A DNA stretch of 7,874 nt. It comes from an uncultured Lachnospiraceae bacterium. GTDB taxonomy: Bacteria > Bacillota > Clostridia > Lachnospirales > Lachnospiraceae. Within the stretch, counting starts at the first letter, position 1, and every line of letters begins with the position of its first letter. The notes under the pieces are model-generated. The model saw nothing but the letters and a program-made list of their open reading frames with translations, was not told the origin of the DNA and searched no databases. The stretch is from NCBI GenBank assembly GCA_902766845.1, contig CACXFD010000030.1:1-7874 (forward strand), read 5' to 3'. Made by a program: the position numbers and the translations under genes. Positions 6,650 to 7,874 of the stretch are shown piece by piece.

Positions 6650-6668
6650 GGTAAATCCTGCCGTTCCT
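6631..6668 (-). terminator. 11-bp inverted repeat: candidate argD terminator and/or comEA operator
   Basis: AGGAACGGCAG (6631-6641) and its perfect reverse complement CTGCCGTTCCT (6658-6668) flank a 16-nt loop. In argD-direction RNA the stem is followed by UUUGUUA, a modest U-tract, so it could end argD transcription. The same dyad encloses the comEA -35 box, and its left arm fills most of the promoter spacer, the layout of an operator. Which reading applies, or both, cannot be decided from sequence. The long loop makes a strong intrinsic terminator less likely. Confidence 0.5.
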
Positions 6669-6714
6669 GTATGTCCCGATCACATATTCAGTCTGCTTTG
6701 CCGCGCGTCTTCCG

Positions 6715-6817
6715 CATGCGGCCGCTGGCTAAGCTCTCTCAGTCATGCCGTTGTCCGCGTCACGCAGCCACTGGCTAAGCTCTCTCTGTCATGCTGCTGT
6801 CCGCGTCATGCGGCCGC
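6715..6817. repeat. 46-bp intergenic tandem repeat, two full copies plus an 11-bp partial copy
   Basis: Copy A is 6715-6760 and copy B is 6761-6806, matching at 40 of 46 positions; both contain CTGGCTAAGCTCTCTC or its near copy and end in GTCCGCGT. A third start, CATGCGGCCGC, occurs at 6807-6817, next to the argD stop codon. A more degenerate relative (CAGTC followed by a GCCGCGCGT end) may precede the array at 6689-6708. The copies carry small palindromes such as AGCCACTGGCT (6767-6777) and CCGCATGCGG (6712-6721). It is not CRISPR: there are no unique spacers and too few units. Confidence 0.85.
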
Positions 6818-6820
6818 GGG

Positions 6821-7873
6821 TCACATGGCCTCCCGGATGCTCTGACGGAGCAGCGGGATCATCTCGTCGATCTCCTTCTCGCTGACGATCAGCGGCGGCA
6901 GGAACCGGATCACGTTTCCGTCCGCGTTGATCAGGATCAGGTGATGGTTCAGCGCGTTCGCGACGACCCGTCCCGAAGAGACCTCTTCCTTCAGCGCGAT
7001 CCCCTGCATCAGGCCGCGGCCGCGGTGTGCAATGACCGCTTCCTCCTGTTCCATCAGCTCCTCGAGCTTATCCCACAGATAGGCGCCCGCTTTGGCCGCG
7101 TTCTCCGTCAGATGCAGTTCCTCGATCCGCTGCATCGACAGATTGACGGCCGTGGTCACGAACGGGTTCCCGCCGTACGTGGAGCCATGGTCGCCGGGCA
7201 CGAGCGCCGCGCAGTAGTCCATGCACAGGAACGCGCCGACCGGGACGCCGCAGCCGAGGGCCTTGGCGAGCGTCATCACGTCGGGCTTCACGCCGCTCTT
7301 CTCCCACGCAAACATCTGACCGGTCCGCCCCAGTCCGCACTGGATCTCGTCAAAGATCAGCAGGATCTTGTTCTCATTGCAGATCTCGCGCAGATCCTGC
7401 AGGAAGCGGTCGTCCGCTTCGTAGATCCCGCCTTCGCCCTGGATCGGCTCCACGAGGATGGCCGCGGTCCGTTCGGACACGACGGCCTTCACCGAATCGA
7501 TATCGTTCAGATCCGCAAACTTCACGCCGCCGATCAGCGGTTCGAACGGGGTACGGTAACTGGCCTTCCCGGTCACGGACAGCGCGCCCATGCTGCGCCC
7601 GTGGAACGAATGCTGCATCGCGACGATCTCGTCCTTGTCCACTTCCCCGCGGGAATACTGGTAACGGCGGGCCAGCTTGATCGCGCCCTCGATGGCCTCG
7701 GTCCCGCTGTTCGTAAAGAACACGCGGTCCATGCCGGACAGCTCGGTCAGTTTTTTCGCGGCCAGGACCGCCGGCTCGTTATAGAAATAATTGGACGTAT
7801 GCAGGAGTTTGTCGACCTGCGCCTTCAGGCCGTCGTTGAAGATCCGGTCGCCGTAGCCGAGCGCGTAGACCGC
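6821..7873 (-). CDS. argD: Acetylornithine/succinyldiaminopimelate-type aminotransferase, N-terminally cut by window edge
   Basis: The frame is open to the window edge, giving about 350 visible residues of an expected ~395-400; roughly 45-50 residues of the start are outside. The product is a class III PLP-dependent aminotransferase. Visible marks are NYFYNEPA, the FTNSGTEAIEGAIKLAR cofactor-phosphate region, HSFHGRS, VEPIQGEGG, the FDEIQCGLGRTG motif with the Asp that contacts the PLP ring nitrogen, and TLAKALGCGVPVGAF with the Schiff-base lysine encoded at 7264-7262. GSTYGGNP and the C-terminal RFLPPL are also present. ArgD converts N-acetylglutamate semialdehyde to N-acetylornithine in arginine synthesis in the cytoplasm and often doubles in lysine synthesis. 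Ornithine or other omega-amino transaminases are alternatives, but the motif set fits ArgD best. The first ATG inside the frame (7732-7730) is internal, since conserved sequence continues upstream. It ends with ATG-TGA against the 46-bp repeat; the promoter is outside the window. Confidence 0.9.
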   Translation of the reverse strand, partial: AVYALGYGDRIFNDGLKAQVDKLLHTSNYFYNEPAVLAAKKLTELSGMDRVFFTNSGTEAIEGAIKLARRYQYSRGEVDKDEIVAMQHSFHGRSMGALSVTGKASYRTPFEPLIGGVKFADLNDIDSVKAVVSERTAAILVEPIQGEGGIYEADDRFLQDLREICNENKILLIFDEIQCGLGRTGQMFAWEKSGVKPDVMTLAKALGCGVPVGAFLCMDYCAALVPGDHGSTYGGNPFVTTAVNLSMQRIEELHLTENAAKAGAYLWDKLEELMEQEEAVIAHRGRGLMQGIALKEEVSSGRVVANALNHHLILINADGNVIRFLPPLIVSEKEIDEMIPLLRQSIREAM

Positions 7874-7874
7874 G

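Noticed and set aside
6689..6820. Possible small CRISPR array
   Set aside because: The units are contiguous 46-bp copies with no unique spacers, only two full copies, and no cas genes nearby.
6141..6845. Plus-strand open frame across comEA, the promoter region and the 46-bp repeat
   Set aside because: It runs through a strong promoter, two inverted repeats and the tandem repeat, with no ribosome binding site or domain; the comEA frame explains the coding part.

Overview
The window is GC-rich DNA from a bacterium that is most likely a high-GC member of the Clostridia (Lachnospiraceae-like). The reasons are the Gram-positive style gene set (a WalR/PhoB-like regulator, a GerMN-domain lipoprotein, ComEA/ComEC), strong AGGAGG-type ribosome binding sites, and vegetative TTGnnn/TAnnnT promoters. 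The taxonomy is an inference; no marker in the window fixes the genus.

All recognised genes are on the minus strand, so transcription runs from high to low coordinates. From right to left: (i) 7873-6821, the last ~350 codons of an ArgD-type class III PLP aminotransferase whose start lies outside the window; (ii) 6820-6582, a 239-bp intergenic region with a ~46-bp tandem repeat, an 11-bp inverted repeat overlapping a good sigma-A-type promoter, and a short leader hairpin over the next gene's ribosome binding site; (iii) 6581-5895, comEA-like (SLBB plus helix-hairpin-helix DNA-binding protein, possibly a lipoprotein); (iv) 5834-5133, an OmpR/PhoB-family response regulator; (v) 5126-3711, its HAMP sensor histidine kinase; (vi) 3698-2748, a lipoprotein with two GerMN domains; (vii) 2736-184, comEC, the DNA-uptake channel with a C-terminal metallo-beta-lactamase-like domain; (viii) 64-1, the first 21 codons of a gene that looks like holA (DNA polymerase III delta), with its own promoter at 119-91.

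Genes iii to vii are separated by 60, 6, 12 and 11 bp, with no terminator seen between them, and read as one operon started by the promoter at 6649-6621. The known core is ComEA (binds incoming double-stranded DNA outside the membrane) and ComEC (passes one strand through the membrane). The less expected part is a complete two-component system and a GerMN lipoprotein placed between them, which suggests that competence, or another envelope process, is coupled to a WalRK-like envelope-sensing pathway.

No rRNA, tRNA, CRISPR array, insertion sequence or phage gene was seen. The most unusual structures are the 46-bp repeat after argD, the dyad enclosing the comEA -35 box, and a 21-bp in-frame tandem repeat that adds a charged Gly-Pro-Glu segment to the ComEC nuclease-like domain.
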